Source: Mesorhizobium sp. M1B.F.Ca.ET.045.04.1.1 (GTDB lineage Bacteria; Pseudomonadota; Alphaproteobacteria; Rhizobiales; Rhizobiaceae). Taken from it: a DNA stretch of 64,000 nt. Position 1 is the first letter of the stretch, and each line of letters opens with the position of its first letter. The notes under the pieces were generated by a model that saw only the letters and a list, made by a program, of their open reading frames with translations, was not told where the DNA came from and made no database searches. The stretch spans positions 6,673,001 to 6,737,000 of the forward strand of contig NZ_CP034448.1 of NCBI RefSeq assembly GCF_003952465.1. Reading direction: 5' to 3'. Positions 7,783 to 17,528 of this stretch are shown piece by piece. A program made the translations under genes and the position numbers.

Positions 7783-8805
7783 ATGCCGATGACGCATAAG
7801 ACAATGGAGGATTTTGCCCGTTCCTGCGGCGTCTCCAGGCCGACTTTGTCGAAGTATTTCGACGATCCGACCAGCGTCAAGCCGGCGACGAGAAAACGCA
7901 TCGAGGATGCGCTGCGCTCGTCCGACTACCAGCCCAATCTGTTCGCGCGCAATCTCAACCGCAAGCGCACCCGCAGCATCGGCATCGTCGTGCCGACGGT
8001 GACCGATCCCTTCTATTCCGAGATGGTCAGCCGCATCGAGCTCCGGCTGCGCGACGAAGGCTATTGGCCGATCGTCATTTCCTCGCACGGGTCGAGCGAG
8101 CTCGAGGCGGAAGCGACTCGAACCATCCTGTCGCTGAAGGTTTCGGGCGCGCTGATTGCGCCGCTCGGACGGCGTTCGGACCAGCGGGCGATCGAGAAGC
8201 TGACGCAGGCGATCCCGATCGTCTATTTCGACACCTATCTCGAAGGCGACACGCCTTTCGTCGGCAACAACAATGTGCAGAGCATGTCGACCATCGTCGA
8301 CTACCTTTGCCGCTCGGGCGACGCCCCGGTCTATTTCGACATCCCGCACGTCAACCACAATTCGCGCGAGCGGGTGGAAAGCTATATCGATGCCATGAAG
8401 CGGCTCGGACAGGAGCCGGCCGTGTTCGGCAACATCGAGGACTACACGTGGGAGTTCGAACGGATCGGCTACGAGCAGACGGAGAAGATGCTCGGCAATG
8501 GCGGCCTGCCGGGCAAGACGATCCTGTGCGCCAATGACCGCCTCGCCTTCGGCGTGATGGCGGCGGCCTTCTCGAAGGGGCTGAAGGTGGGCCGAAAGGC
8601 CGATTGCGACCTGCGCGTCGCAGCCCACGATGACCATCCGCTCAGCCGCTACACTTGCCCGGCGCTCACCACCATGGCGCAGGATTTTGCGGCGATGGCC
8701 GGCCGCAGCGTCGAAACGCTGCTTACCCTGCTCGACGAAGACGGCACGACCGTCGCGCCGAAGGTCAACCTCGACGCGACGCTGGTGATGCGTCAGTCGG
8801 CCTGA
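7783..8805 (+). CDS. LacI-family transcriptional regulator
   Basis: A 340-residue LacI/GalR protein. The N-terminal helix-turn-helix and hinge read TMEDFARSCGVSRPTLSKYF and ATRKRIEDALRSSDYQPNLFARNL; the periplasmic-binding-protein-like effector domain begins at SIGIVVPTVTDPFYSEMV. The stretch ILCANDRLAFGVMAAA is the usual late strand-loop of the family. ATG 7783 is used; 7789 is an in-frame alternative. It is divergent from the tagatose-kinase/GatZ pair and convergent with a Gfo/Idh gene, so the likeliest targets are the shared intergenic region and perhaps the similar promoter blocks at 10.1 and 24.2 kb. Confidence 0.9.
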   Translation: MPMTHKTMEDFARSCGVSRPTLSKYFDDPTSVKPATRKRIEDALRSSDYQPNLFARNLNRKRTRSIGIVVPTVTDPFYSEMVSRIELRLRDEGYWPIVISSHGSSELEAEATRTILSLKVSGALIAPLGRRSDQRAIEKLTQAIPIVYFDTYLEGDTPFVGNNNVQSMSTIVDYLCRSGDAPVYFDIPHVNHNSRERVESYIDAMKRLGQEPAVFGNIEDYTWEFERIGYEQTEKMLGNGGLPGKTILCANDRLAFGVMAAAFSKGLKVGRKADCDLRVAAHDDHPLSRYTCPALTTMAQDFAAMAGRSVETLLTLLDEDGTTVAPKVNLDATLVMRQSA

Positions 8806-8852
8806 TATCGGCCGGAAGCCCGCTCGAACTCTCACGGGGCGAACGCGGCGCC

Positions 8853-10001
8853 TCAGGCAAGCAGGCTCGCCGCCTCATCCTCGCCGAGAAGCGGCGGCTG
8901 GTCGACCGTGCCGACGACGGCGACAAAGTTGCGGCTCTCGCCGGAGGCGAGGATCGCTTCCATGATCTCCAGCACGTGCAGCGCAAGCTCGCCGGATGCG
9001 CGCGGCCTCCTGTCTTCCGCCAGCGACCGCGCCAGGTCGGCGACGCCGAGCATGCGGTAGTTGGCGCGGTCCGGCCCGGCATAGGGCCAGTTGCGCGCGC
9101 CGTAGAGCTCGTTCTCGCTGGCAAAATCCTTCCAGTCGTCGCCGCGCGCCGACAGCGAGACGGTGCCGCCGAAGGTGTCGGGGTCGGGCAGCCTGAGCGA
9201 GCCTTCCGTGCCGTGCAGCTCGATCGGATGGTTGGAGTGCCTGAAGACATCCCAGGACGCACCGAAGGCGACGGTGGCGCCGGAGCGGAATTCGAGCAGC
9301 GACAGGATGTTGGTCGGCGTGCCGACCCTGAAACTGGTGTTCTTGTATGGCCCCTCGGCGGTGATCAGCCGCTCCTCCTGGCCACGCGTCGCCATCGCCA
9401 TGACGCGGGCGACCGGACCGAGCAGGTTGACCAACATGGTCAGATAATAAGGCCCCATATCGAAGACCGGACCGCCGCCCGGCTGGTAGTAGAATTGCGG
9501 ATTGGGATGCCAGTGCTCCATGCCGCGCCCCATCATGAAGGCGGTGCCGGTCACGGCGCGGCCGATCGCGCCCTGGTCCATCAGCCGGCGCGCCCGGCGC
9601 CCGGCGGCGCCGAGAAAGGTGTCGGGTGCCGAGCCCAGCAGCAAACCGCGCTTGGCCGCCTCGGCGACCAGCCGGCGGCCATCGCTGGCCGAGGTCGCGA
9701 GAGGTTTTTCGGTGAAGACATGTTTTCCGGCCGAGAGCGCCGAAAACGAGATGTCGAAATGCGCCGAGGGAATGGTGAGGTTGAGGACGAGATCGACCTC
9801 CGGATCGGCGAGCAGCGCATCGACGCCGAGCGCGCGGATGCCATAGTCCTTGGCGCGCAAGGCGGCCATGTCGGCGGAAATATCGGCGCAGGCGCGCAAT
9901 TCCACACCGGAAAAAAGTGCCGCGTTGCGCAGATAGGTCATCGATATGTTACCGCAGCCGACAACGCCGATGCCGAGCTTTTCCCCTGATTTTGCTTGCA
10001 T
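8853..10001 (-). CDS. Gfo/Idh/MocA-family oxidoreductase
   Basis: A 382-residue NAD(P)-dependent dehydrogenase. The Rossmann motif GVVGCGNIS is at residues 12-20 and the EKP signature at 98-100 (FTEKPLAT). The C-terminal substrate domain contains GGGPVFDMGPYYLTMLVNLLG, where the usual D-x-x-x-H motif is DMGPYY. Members oxidise or reduce hydroxyls of sugars, inositols and glycosides. It is convergent with the LacI gene and divergent from the promoter block at 10081. Substrate unknown; it is one of three members of this family within 20 kb. Confidence 0.88.
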   Translation of the reverse strand: MQAKSGEKLGIGVVGCGNISMTYLRNAALFSGVELRACADISADMAALRAKDYGIRALGVDALLADPEVDLVLNLTIPSAHFDISFSALSAGKHVFTEKPLATSASDGRRLVAEAAKRGLLLGSAPDTFLGAAGRRARRLMDQGAIGRAVTGTAFMMGRGMEHWHPNPQFYYQPGGGPVFDMGPYYLTMLVNLLGPVARVMAMATRGQEERLITAEGPYKNTSFRVGTPTNILSLLEFRSGATVAFGASWDVFRHSNHPIELHGTEGSLRLPDPDTFGGTVSLSARGDDWKDFASENELYGARNWPYAGPDRANYRMLGVADLARSLAEDRRPRASGELALHVLEIMEAILASGESRNFVAVVGTVDQPPLLGEDEAASLLA

Positions 10002-10080
10002 TTTCCTTTCGACCTCCCAATGCGGCAGCGCCCGAGACAGCCCGCCGCAATGGCGGCGGACAATTTTCGTGACTCGCTAT

Positions 10081-10131
10081 AGCGCATTTTAAATCTTGAC
10101 GCGCGTAAAATTTTTATAGAGCATGTGAAAA
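10081..10131 (+). promoter_or_regulatory. Conserved promoter/operator block A (twin of 24175-24224)
   Basis: The block contains CTTGACGCGCGTAAAA followed by TTTTTATAGAGCATGTG. It matches block B near 24.2 kb base for base over most of its length, including AGCGCA, TTTTAA, TTGACGC, AAATTTTT and AGCATG. The centre TTGAC-GCGC-GTAAA is an imperfect palindrome of the LacI-operator kind. Downstream in both copies come a GGAGGAG ribosome site and ATG(a/c)CTGACATG. A canonical -35/-10 spacing is not obvious (TTGACG to TATAGA is only 13 bases), so I call it a regulatory block rather than a defined promoter. Confidence 0.55.
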
Positions 10132-10174
10132 CGCTGGCGCAGCGTCGGAGGCCGCCAGCCTTGAGGAGGAGAAA

Positions 10175-10279
10175 ATGACTGACATGAAAAAACGGCCGAC
10201 GGCCGGCACCAAGCCCGTGGGTCATGCGCGCATTGGATTTTGTCGTCGCGGTCAGGGACCGCGACGGGTTCAGGCATAG
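10175..10279 (+). other. Short leader ORF or truncated gene start after block A
   Basis: An ATG with a strong GAGGAGGAG ribosome site opens a 34-codon frame starting MTDMKKRPTAGTKP. It stops inside the 3' end of the convergent deoR-type gene. The opening matches the frame behind block B (MPDMEKPEP), so both derive from a common 5' end. After about 20 codons the sequence runs into the deoR downstream hairpin. I read it as the remnant of a gene whose body was lost when the 10.27-17.4 kb cassette arrived; a genuine leader peptide is the alternative. Confidence 0.4.
10245..10265 (-). terminator. Possible terminator of the deoR-type gene
   Basis: GTCGCGGTC and GACCGCGAC form a perfect 9-bp stem with a 3-base loop, 5 bases beyond the stop of the minus-strand regulator. 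Only a weak A/T stretch (GACAAAATCC on the minus strand) follows, so intrinsic termination would be inefficient. Confidence 0.45.
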
Positions 10280-11031
10280 ATCACCTTGGCCCCGATCCTA
10301 TCGAGCTGGCTGCGCATCGGACCGGGCAGGCCATCGTCGGTGATCACCACATCGACGGCCGACAGCGAAAATGCCTTGGAGGTCCCGCTGACGCCCCATT
10401 TGCTCGAATCCGCGAGGAGGACGACGCGCCGGGCCATGCGAACGAGGTTTCGCTTCGTTCGCGCCATGTCTTCGTTCACGTCGACCACATCCAGCGACGA
10501 GTCTATCGCATGCGCTCCAACAAAGACCTGATGCGCCACCAAGCCGCCGAGAGCCGTGTCGGCATCGGTGATCAGCGTGCTCACCGTGTCGGGATAGACC
10601 CGGCCGCCGATCATGTGAACGTCGAGTCCGGGACGATGCATCAGATGCTGCACGATATTCATGGCCGTGGCCGCGACCACGACATTGCTGAGCGGCGGTA
10701 ACTGCATGGCAACCTGCATCAATGTCGAGCCGCCGTCGAAGATGACCGATTGGTTGTCCTCGAACAGGTCTACCGCCGCCCGGGCGATGCGCATCTTTGC
10801 ATCGAGGTTGGTTTGCATCCGCCGGGCGAACGCGGCCGTGGTCGAATCGGTGGTCCGGGTCACCGCCCCTCCACGGGTCTTGGTCAGCAGTCCCTTGCGG
10901 TCCAGTATCTCGAGGTCGGAGCGCACCGTGACCTCGGACACGCCAAAACCGTCCGACAGGTCCTTCGTGCGAACCTGTCCGCTGCGTTGCACCTCGCTCA
11001 GGATCGATTGGCGTCTCTGCTCCGACAACAT
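10270..11031 (-). CDS. DeoR-family transcriptional regulator
   Basis: A 253-residue DeoR/GlpR-type repressor. The N-terminal HTH reads RRQSILSEVQRSGQVRTKDL and GVSEVTVRSDLEILDRKGLL with the family's TRGGAV turn after it; the C-terminal DeoRC sugar-phosphate sensor includes DGGSTLMQVA, MIGGRVYPD and LLADSSKWG. The ATG at 11031 places the HTH at the normal position; the frame stays open to 11148 without a better start. It is divergent from the aldolase-kinase-ABC operon at 11194, and TTTCGAAA repeats in the gap are fitting operators. The inducer is expected to be a sugar phosphate made by the operon kinase. Confidence 0.9.
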   Translation of the reverse strand: MLSEQRRQSILSEVQRSGQVRTKDLSDGFGVSEVTVRSDLEILDRKGLLTKTRGGAVTRTTDSTTAAFARRMQTNLDAKMRIARAAVDLFEDNQSVIFDGGSTLMQVAMQLPPLSNVVVAATAMNIVQHLMHRPGLDVHMIGGRVYPDTVSTLITDADTALGGLVAHQVFVGAHAIDSSLDVVDVNEDMARTKRNLVRMARRVVLLADSSKWGVSGTSKAFSLSAVDVVITDDGLPGPMRSQLDRIGAKVIYA

Positions 11032-11101
11032 TGCCCTGCCCTTGCCTCCCTGCGCCAAGCAACCGCTCCGGCCTCGGCTCACCTTGCCAAAAATACGCGA
11101 A

Positions 11102-11169
11102 TTCGAAAGCTTTCGAAAGATTGCATTTCTCATTTCTTTCGCAAACACTGAGTTCAGGATTTCGAAATC
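11102..11169. promoter_or_regulatory. Array of TTTCGAAA operator-like repeats
   Basis: The divergent gap carries TTCGAAAGCTTTCGAA (11102-11117, a perfect 16-base palindrome made of two TTCGAA units 10 bases apart), TTTCGCAAA (11137-11145) and GATTTCGAAATC (11158-11169, a perfect 12-base palindrome). TTCG-type repeats are the classic targets of DeoR/GlpR repressors, so this is probably where the adjacent regulator binds to control itself and the aldolase operon. Confidence 0.65.
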
Positions 11170-11193
11170 AAACGATTGGGGAATTTTGCACTC

Positions 11194-11994
11194 ATGAGCC
11201 TAGGAACCAAGGTGCGTCTTGCACGCCTCTTCTCGCATCCATCGGGGAATCTTTTTGGAGGCGCGGTCGACCACTTTGTCGGCTATGGCGACGTGCGCAA
11301 AGGCGGTCTTGCCGACCTGCCGGGCGCGCTCGCGCGCGTCATGGTGGGCAAACCCGACTACGTCAGCATCCAGCCTGGCACCGCCCGCCATCTGTGGCCG
11401 CAATACGCGGGCAAGGCTTCGCTGGTGATCCAGGCTGGCTGCTTCACCCCGGACGATCGCATCAGTGAGTTGATTGCAACTCCCGAGGATGCGGTACGCG
11501 CGGGCGCCGATGCGTTGGCCGTGGCCATCCCGGTGCGTGGCGCGACCGAGGGCAAGTACATACGCTGGCTGACCGATTCGGTGAATGCGGCGGCCCGCTA
11601 CGGCATGCCGGTGGTGGCGCATATCTACCCTCGCGATTTCACCGACGGAGCAAAGATCGTCTTCACCCCTGACGAGATCGCCTATGCGGCGCGCATCGGC
11701 TACGAGTCCGGCGTTGACGTGATCAAGATCGGCTACACGGGCGATTTCGAGTCGTTCCGGGAGACCGTCCGGACCTGCCCGGTTCCGGTTGTGATCGCGG
11801 GTGGTCCGAAGACCGATACGCTGCTCGGCGCCCTTCAGCAGACGGCGGACGCCATCCGTGCCGGCGCGCGCGGTGCCGTGGTGGGCCGCAATCTCTGGGG
11901 GCATGGCGATCCGCAGAAGGCAGCGCTTGCCTTCCGGGGCGTCATCCATGACGGGCTTTCGGCAGAAGACGCCCTGGCGAAGGCGGGTGCCTGA
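11194..11994 (+). CDS. Class I aldolase of the LsrF/DhnA (DeoC/FbaB) family
   Basis: A 266-residue TIM-barrel aldolase. The Schiff-base lysine is most likely K178 in DVIKIGYTGDF; GGPKTD and a C-terminal phosphate-binding stretch (ARGAVVGRNLWG) follow as in LsrF and archaeal-type fructose-bisphosphate aldolases. The early segment AVDHFVGYG corresponds to the family's DH motif. It stands first in an operon with a PfkB kinase three bases downstream, so a kinase-then-retro-aldol route for an imported sugar is likely. ATG 11194 is preferred over an upstream TTG at 11176. The specific sugar phosphate is unknown. Confidence 0.85.
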   Translation: MSLGTKVRLARLFSHPSGNLFGGAVDHFVGYGDVRKGGLADLPGALARVMVGKPDYVSIQPGTARHLWPQYAGKASLVIQAGCFTPDDRISELIATPEDAVRAGADALAVAIPVRGATEGKYIRWLTDSVNAAARYGMPVVAHIYPRDFTDGAKIVFTPDEIAYAARIGYESGVDVIKIGYTGDFESFRETVRTCPVPVVIAGGPKTDTLLGALQQTADAIRAGARGAVVGRNLWGHGDPQKAALAFRGVIHDGLSAEDALAKAGA

Positions 11995-11997
11995 CCG

Positions 11998-12948
11998 ATG
12001 CCCACCGTCCCTTCAATCCTCGGCTTCGGCGCTATCGCGATCGACGACATCGTCTATGTCGATCAGCCGTTGTCGGCGGGCAAGGGGAAGGTTCTGCAAA
12101 GCGCCCGCGCTTTCGGGGGAAATGTCGCGACAGCCCTTGCCGCCGTCGCGCGGCTCGGCGGAACCGCCGGGTTCGTCGGATGGCTGGGCAGTGCCGCGGA
12201 CGACGCCACGCTGTGCGATCTCGTTGCGAGCGGCGTTGAAACCGCATTCGCGCCGCGCCACCCGCACGCATGCCCGGTGCGCTCGCGGATCACCGTCGGC
12301 TCGGATGGGGAGCGTTTCATCGCGTATGACGACGACGCGATGCTGGGCACCGCGCCGGACTTTCCGGACGAGGTCCTCGGCCGCGCGACCGTCCTGATCG
12401 TCGATAGCTACGCGATCCGGTCGTTGGATGTCGTGGCTCGGGCCCGCGATCTCGGCCTTGCGATCCTCGGCGATATCGAATGGAGCGGCGGGCCAGTCAC
12501 CGAGAGGCTGATCGCGCTCTGCGACCATCTCATTCTCCCCCTCGGCTTCGCGCGGGCTGCCACGGGCCGCCGATCGCCCGCCGAGATGCTCGATGCATTG
12601 TGGTTGCCGTCGCGGTCCGCCGTGGTTCTGACCGATGGCGGCAGAGGCGTCTATTATCGCGGACGCAACGAGACAGGGCTCTGGCACCTGCCTCCGCACG
12701 GGGTTGCCGTCGTCGACTCGACCGGCGCCGGCGACTGCTTTCACGGCGCCTATGCCCATGCATTGACGCGCGGAGCCGACATCGCAGGCCGGGTCGCATT
12801 CGCGGCCGCGGCGGCGGCTCTTTCGATAACGGGGCGTGGCGGGCGCGAGGCGCTTCCGACCGACGACCAGGTCACGGAACTCCTGGCATCGACGGGCGCT
12901 CCGTCAGCAGTCGAACTGAAACATGCGCAGCTCGATACAGGAACATAG
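11998..12948 (+). CDS. PfkB-family sugar kinase of the DeoR cassette
   Basis: A 316-residue ribokinase-fold kinase. The first motif AFGGNVATALAAVARLGG (substrate-side glycine pair) and the catalytic DSTGAGDCFHGAYAHAL near residues 240-256 are intact. It follows the aldolase by three bases and precedes an 84-base gap to the ABC ATPase gene. It should phosphorylate the sugar imported by that transporter, giving the aldolase substrate. It differs clearly from the tagatose-kinase-like protein at 6594 in sequence, so they are not a recent duplication. Confidence 0.88.
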   Translation: MPTVPSILGFGAIAIDDIVYVDQPLSAGKGKVLQSARAFGGNVATALAAVARLGGTAGFVGWLGSAADDATLCDLVASGVETAFAPRHPHACPVRSRITVGSDGERFIAYDDDAMLGTAPDFPDEVLGRATVLIVDSYAIRSLDVVARARDLGLAILGDIEWSGGPVTERLIALCDHLILPLGFARAATGRRSPAEMLDALWLPSRSAVVLTDGGRGVYYRGRNETGLWHLPPHGVAVVDSTGAGDCFHGAYAHALTRGADIAGRVAFAAAAAALSITGRGGREALPTDDQVTELLASTGAPSAVELKHAQLDTGT

Positions 12949-13032
12949 CCTATCCGAGGAAATATCTCACAGGTGAACACAAGCCGAGGATAATTATAAA
13001 AATCAGTGGCTTAGACTTGTGGAGGGAGGAAG

Positions 13033-14178
<1,146 letters not shown>

Positions 14179-14289
14179 AGATCTGCGGCAGAGCCGGCAG
14201 GCGAGAGCGAGGCGCCTGCGAATGAAGACTTCTGAATAAACCAGACGATCGTCCGCATTGTGCGACCGATCTTAAAGAAGGAGGAGAAA

Positions 14290-15537
14290 ATGACGTTTCG
14301 GATACGACCCGCGATGCTGAAAATGGCCGCGGCCGCATGGTTGCTCGGCGCAACCGGCGCCATGGCGGACACGACGCTGGAATTCACCCAGTGGTGGGAG
14401 CCCGAATTACCGGCCGGCTCCTTGCGGAAAATCATGGATGATTTCGAGGCCGCAAACCCCAGCATCAAGGTGACGCTGGTCAGCGGCCCCTATGCGACCA
14501 CGCGAGACCAGATTTCGGTCGGTGCGGCAACCGGAACGCTCAGCGACGTCGTCGGTCTCGACGGCGCCTGGGTGAACAATCTGAACGCGCAGAACGCGCT
14601 GGCCGACATGAACCCGATGATGGATGCGAGCGGCTTCGACAAGAGCCAGGTCGCCGATATCATCAAGGTTGACGGCAAGGCGGTGATGTTTCCCGTGGCT
14701 TCGTTCGTCTATCCGGTCTTCGTGAATCTGGACCTCGCCGCCCAGGCGGGCGTCACCAAGCTGCCGTCGACCCGCGCTGAGTTCCTCGAAGCCGCCAAGA
14801 AGATGACCCATGCCGACAAGAACCAGTATGGCTGGGTGCTGCCGCTGTCGCTGCAAACGCCGTCCGGTGTCCAGAACGACATGATGTCGTGGGTCTGGGC
14901 ATCGGGTCAATCCATGATGGCGGACGGCAAGCCCGCCCTCGAGGGCAAACCCGTGGTGGATATGCTCACCTTCGTCAAATCGCTCAACGACGCCGGCACC
15001 ATCTCGCCCGGCATCGCCACCAAGACCGAACAAGAAAAGGTCGAGGAGTTCGTCAACGACCGGGTCGGGATGATGATCGACTCGCTCGCGCATGTGAACC
15101 TCATCCGCAAACGCAATCCCAAGCTGAACTTCGACCTCATCCCGGTCCCGGTCGTGGAGAACTACAGCGGCAAGCGCGGCCTTCCCTATGCCTCCTGGGG
15201 CATCGGCATCTCAGCGGGCTCGAAACATCAGGAAGAGGCCTGGAAACTCGTCCAGTACCTGATGAGCGAGAAGGTGAACGCCAAGCTCGTGTCGCTTGCA
15301 AACGCCTTCCCGGGCAACGTCAACGCCAAGCCCGATTTCGTGACCTCGGACAAGGCTTTCGGCAAGGCTTTCGAAATCTTCAAGACCGGTTATCTCGCCA
15401 ACGAGTTCACGGGCCTGCCGGTGGCTGAAGACCTGATGACCCAGTTCGACGTGGAAGCCCAGAAGATGCTCACCGGCGGGCAATCTCCGGAACAGGCGGC
15501 CGCGGCCGCCCAGAAGGGCTGGATGGCGAAATTTTGA
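14290..15537 (+). CDS. CUT1 sugar ABC transporter binding protein
   Basis: A 415-residue periplasmic solute-binding protein of the family 1 (MalE-like) type. A signal peptide covers about residues 1-24, ending at GAMA-DT. The mature start TTLEFTQWWEPE and the later LPYASWGIGISAGSKHQEEAWKLVQYLMS are characteristic of sugar-binding proteins of this class. ATG 14290 sits behind AAGGAGGAGAAA; the frame is open from 14260 without a better start. A strong stem-loop follows the gene, probably letting it be made in excess over the permeases. Ligand unknown. Confidence 0.92.
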   Translation: MTFRIRPAMLKMAAAAWLLGATGAMADTTLEFTQWWEPELPAGSLRKIMDDFEAANPSIKVTLVSGPYATTRDQISVGAATGTLSDVVGLDGAWVNNLNAQNALADMNPMMDASGFDKSQVADIIKVDGKAVMFPVASFVYPVFVNLDLAAQAGVTKLPSTRAEFLEAAKKMTHADKNQYGWVLPLSLQTPSGVQNDMMSWVWASGQSMMADGKPALEGKPVVDMLTFVKSLNDAGTISPGIATKTEQEKVEEFVNDRVGMMIDSLAHVNLIRKRNPKLNFDLIPVPVVENYSGKRGLPYASWGIGISAGSKHQEEAWKLVQYLMSEKVNAKLVSLANAFPGNVNAKPDFVTSDKAFGKAFEIFKTGYLANEFTGLPVAEDLMTQFDVEAQKMLTGGQSPEQAAAAAQKGWMAKF

Positions 15538-15566
15538 TCGGCCTGTTCCCCGTTTGCTATCTTCGA

Positions 15567-15598
15567 CCGGGTGGCCCGACTTCGGGCAGGCCACCCGG
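15567..15598 (+). other. Stem-loop between binding-protein and permease genes
   Basis: CCGGGTGGCC and GGCCACCCGG form a perfect 10-bp stem around 12 bases that can extend it by a further CCG/CGG pairing. No T-run follows. It occupies the position of the malE-malF hairpins, where such structures protect the upstream message and reduce permease synthesis. Confidence 0.6.
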
Positions 15599-15676
15599 CA
15601 ACAACGGATCGGCAATTTGAGATGGCCCTGTTTCCGAAGCTTACCTTCTCTTGAAGGCGTATCCCAAGGTTGGCAT

Positions 15677-16573
15677 ATGACCCGGCAAAAGCGCTCCCAC
15701 CACAAGCTGAAACGAGCGGTCGCACCCTACCTCTATTTGTCGCCCTCGCTGCTCATTATCGGCCTTCTGATGCTCCTGCCGATGGTGACGGTGATTGGCT
15801 ATTCCTTCCAGAACAGCGCGGTGCTGCGTCGTGACCCATCCTTTGCCGGACTGAAACACTACCAGGCGATCTTCGACGATCCGGTGTTCTGGGCCTCGCT
15901 GTGGCACACGCTCTACTTCACATGCATGAGTGTCGTTTTCCACATGACCATCGGCATGGTCTTCGCGCTCATGCTGAACAGCGACCGCATCAATCCGAGG
16001 CTGCGCAATATCCTGCGCGTGCTCTACATACTGCCCTGGCTGTTCACCGCGGTGATCATCGCGGTGATCTGGCGCCTGCTGCTTGAGCCGAACGGTGTCG
16101 TGAACAGCATTCTCATGCAGATGGGCATCATCGGTTCCAAGGTCGAGTGGTTTTCCTCGCCCGAGACCGCGCTGCATGCCGTCACCTTCGCCAATATCTG
16201 GGCGGGCTACCCGCTTTTCATGGTCAGCCTGCTCGCAGGCCTGCAGGGCATTCCCAAGGATTTCTACGAGGCCGCCGATATCGACGGGGCGAAGGCCTAC
16301 CAGAAGCTGATCTTCATCACCATCCCGCAGCTGATGCCGATCATCATAAGCATCTCGCTGCTCGACTTCATCTGGACCATGCAGGTCTTTCCGTTGATCT
16401 GGATAACGACGGGCGGCGGCCCGATCTACTCGACCGAGGTCCTCAGCACCTACACGTACAAGCTGGCATTTTCGAGCTACAACCTGTCGCAGGCGTCGGC
16501 GAGCGCCGTGGTCATCTTGTTGATCTCGCTCGGCCTTACGCTGTTCTACATCCGTTATCAAAAGGCTCGGTAG
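15677..16573 (+). CDS. CUT1 sugar ABC transporter permease (MalF-like)
   Basis: A 298-residue inner-membrane permease with about six helices, the first at LYLSPSLLIIGLLMLLPM. The cytoplasmic EAA loop, EAADIDGAKAYQKLIFITIPQL, which docks on the ATPase, is intact. The ATG at 15677 behind AAGG gives a normal N-terminus; the frame stays open further upstream through the stem-loop without support. It pairs with the second permease five bases downstream. Confidence 0.92.
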   Translation: MTRQKRSHHKLKRAVAPYLYLSPSLLIIGLLMLLPMVTVIGYSFQNSAVLRRDPSFAGLKHYQAIFDDPVFWASLWHTLYFTCMSVVFHMTIGMVFALMLNSDRINPRLRNILRVLYILPWLFTAVIIAVIWRLLLEPNGVVNSILMQMGIIGSKVEWFSSPETALHAVTFANIWAGYPLFMVSLLAGLQGIPKDFYEAADIDGAKAYQKLIFITIPQLMPIIISISLLDFIWTMQVFPLIWITTGGGPIYSTEVLSTYTYKLAFSSYNLSQASASAVVILLISLGLTLFYIRYQKAR

Positions 16574-16578
16574 TCACC

Positions 16579-17421
16579 ATGAGGAAAAGGCACACGCCGA
16601 AAGACAGGCTGATCACCGTCGCGCTCCATGCAGCGCTTGCAGCGGGGCTCTTTTTCGCAGCCTTCCCGATCTACTGGATGCTGAGCAGTTCGTTCAAATC
16701 GAATACCGAAATCTTTGCCCTGCCACCAACCATCCTGCCGAAGGCCTTCACGCTGGAGGCGTATGCAGCCATCCTTGGCGATCCGGTAAAGCTGCGCTTC
16801 TTCTTCAACAGCTACTTCGTGGCTGGAGCGGTGACCGTGCTGACGGTGCTGATCGCGTTGCTGGCGGCCTATGGGTTCAGCCGCTTCAACTTCCGCGGCA
16901 AGGGCAGCCTGAACACACTCATCATCAGCACGCAGACGATTCCGCCGATCACGCTTCTGATCCCCTTCTTCGGGCTTGTCGTCTCCTACGGCATCTTCGA
17001 CACCTACGTCGCACTGATCCTGACCTATCTGGTGTTTACGCTGCCCTACGCGATCCTGCTGATGACGGGATATCTGAACACCTTGCCCCGCGATCTCGAT
17101 GAAGCGGTGGCTGTCGACGGCGGCACCAGTTGGACAGCGCTCTGGCGGGTGATCGTGCCGATTTCACTGCCTGGTATCGTGGCGACGTCCGTCTATACCT
17201 TCCTGTTGTGCTGGAACGAATTTCTCTTTGCGCTGACGCTGACGAAGTCAACATCCATGCGCACCGTGCCGATCGGCATCCAACTGTTGATGGGGCAGCA
17301 CGCCTTCGAATGGAACCAGATGATGGCGATGAGCGTGCTCGGCTCGCTACCGCTCCTGCTCATCTACCTCGTTGCCCAGAGGTTCTTCCTCGCCGGCATG
17401 ACAGCGGGCTCGGTCAAGTAG
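16579..17421 (+). CDS. CUT1 sugar ABC transporter permease (MalG-like)
   Basis: A 280-residue permease with six helices. The family hallmarks are FPIYWMLSSSFKS near the N-terminus and the EAA loop DEAVAVDGGTSWTALWRVIVP. It forms the heterodimeric channel with the preceding permease. It is the last gene of the DeoR-controlled cassette; 107 bases later the next catabolic operon begins with clearly different base composition. Confidence 0.92.
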   Translation: MRKRHTPKDRLITVALHAALAAGLFFAAFPIYWMLSSSFKSNTEIFALPPTILPKAFTLEAYAAILGDPVKLRFFFNSYFVAGAVTVLTVLIALLAAYGFSRFNFRGKGSLNTLIISTQTIPPITLLIPFFGLVVSYGIFDTYVALILTYLVFTLPYAILLMTGYLNTLPRDLDEAVAVDGGTSWTALWRVIVPISLPGIVATSVYTFLLCWNEFLFALTLTKSTSMRTVPIGIQLLMGQHAFEWNQMMAMSVLGSLPLLLIYLVAQRFFLAGMTAGSVK

Positions 17422-17528
17422 GATGTCGATCCCACGGAAAACTGACGGTCTAGGCCGCGGATCGAAATCGATGGATTGGACCTTCTCTGCTGGCAGGGCC
17501 TACGCAGGTGGAATCAAGGAATGAAAGG

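Noticed and set aside
10096..10120. Simple sigma70 promoter TTGACG...TATAGA in block A
   Set aside because: Spacing is 13 bases in both A and B, too short; the conserved core is better explained as an operator-containing block.
10270..12948. Sulfoquinovose (sulfo-EMP) gene set, given DeoR + PfkB kinase + class I aldolase
   Set aside because: The aldolase is of LsrF/DhnA type, and no sulfosugar isomerase, sulfolactaldehyde reductase or glycosidase is near.
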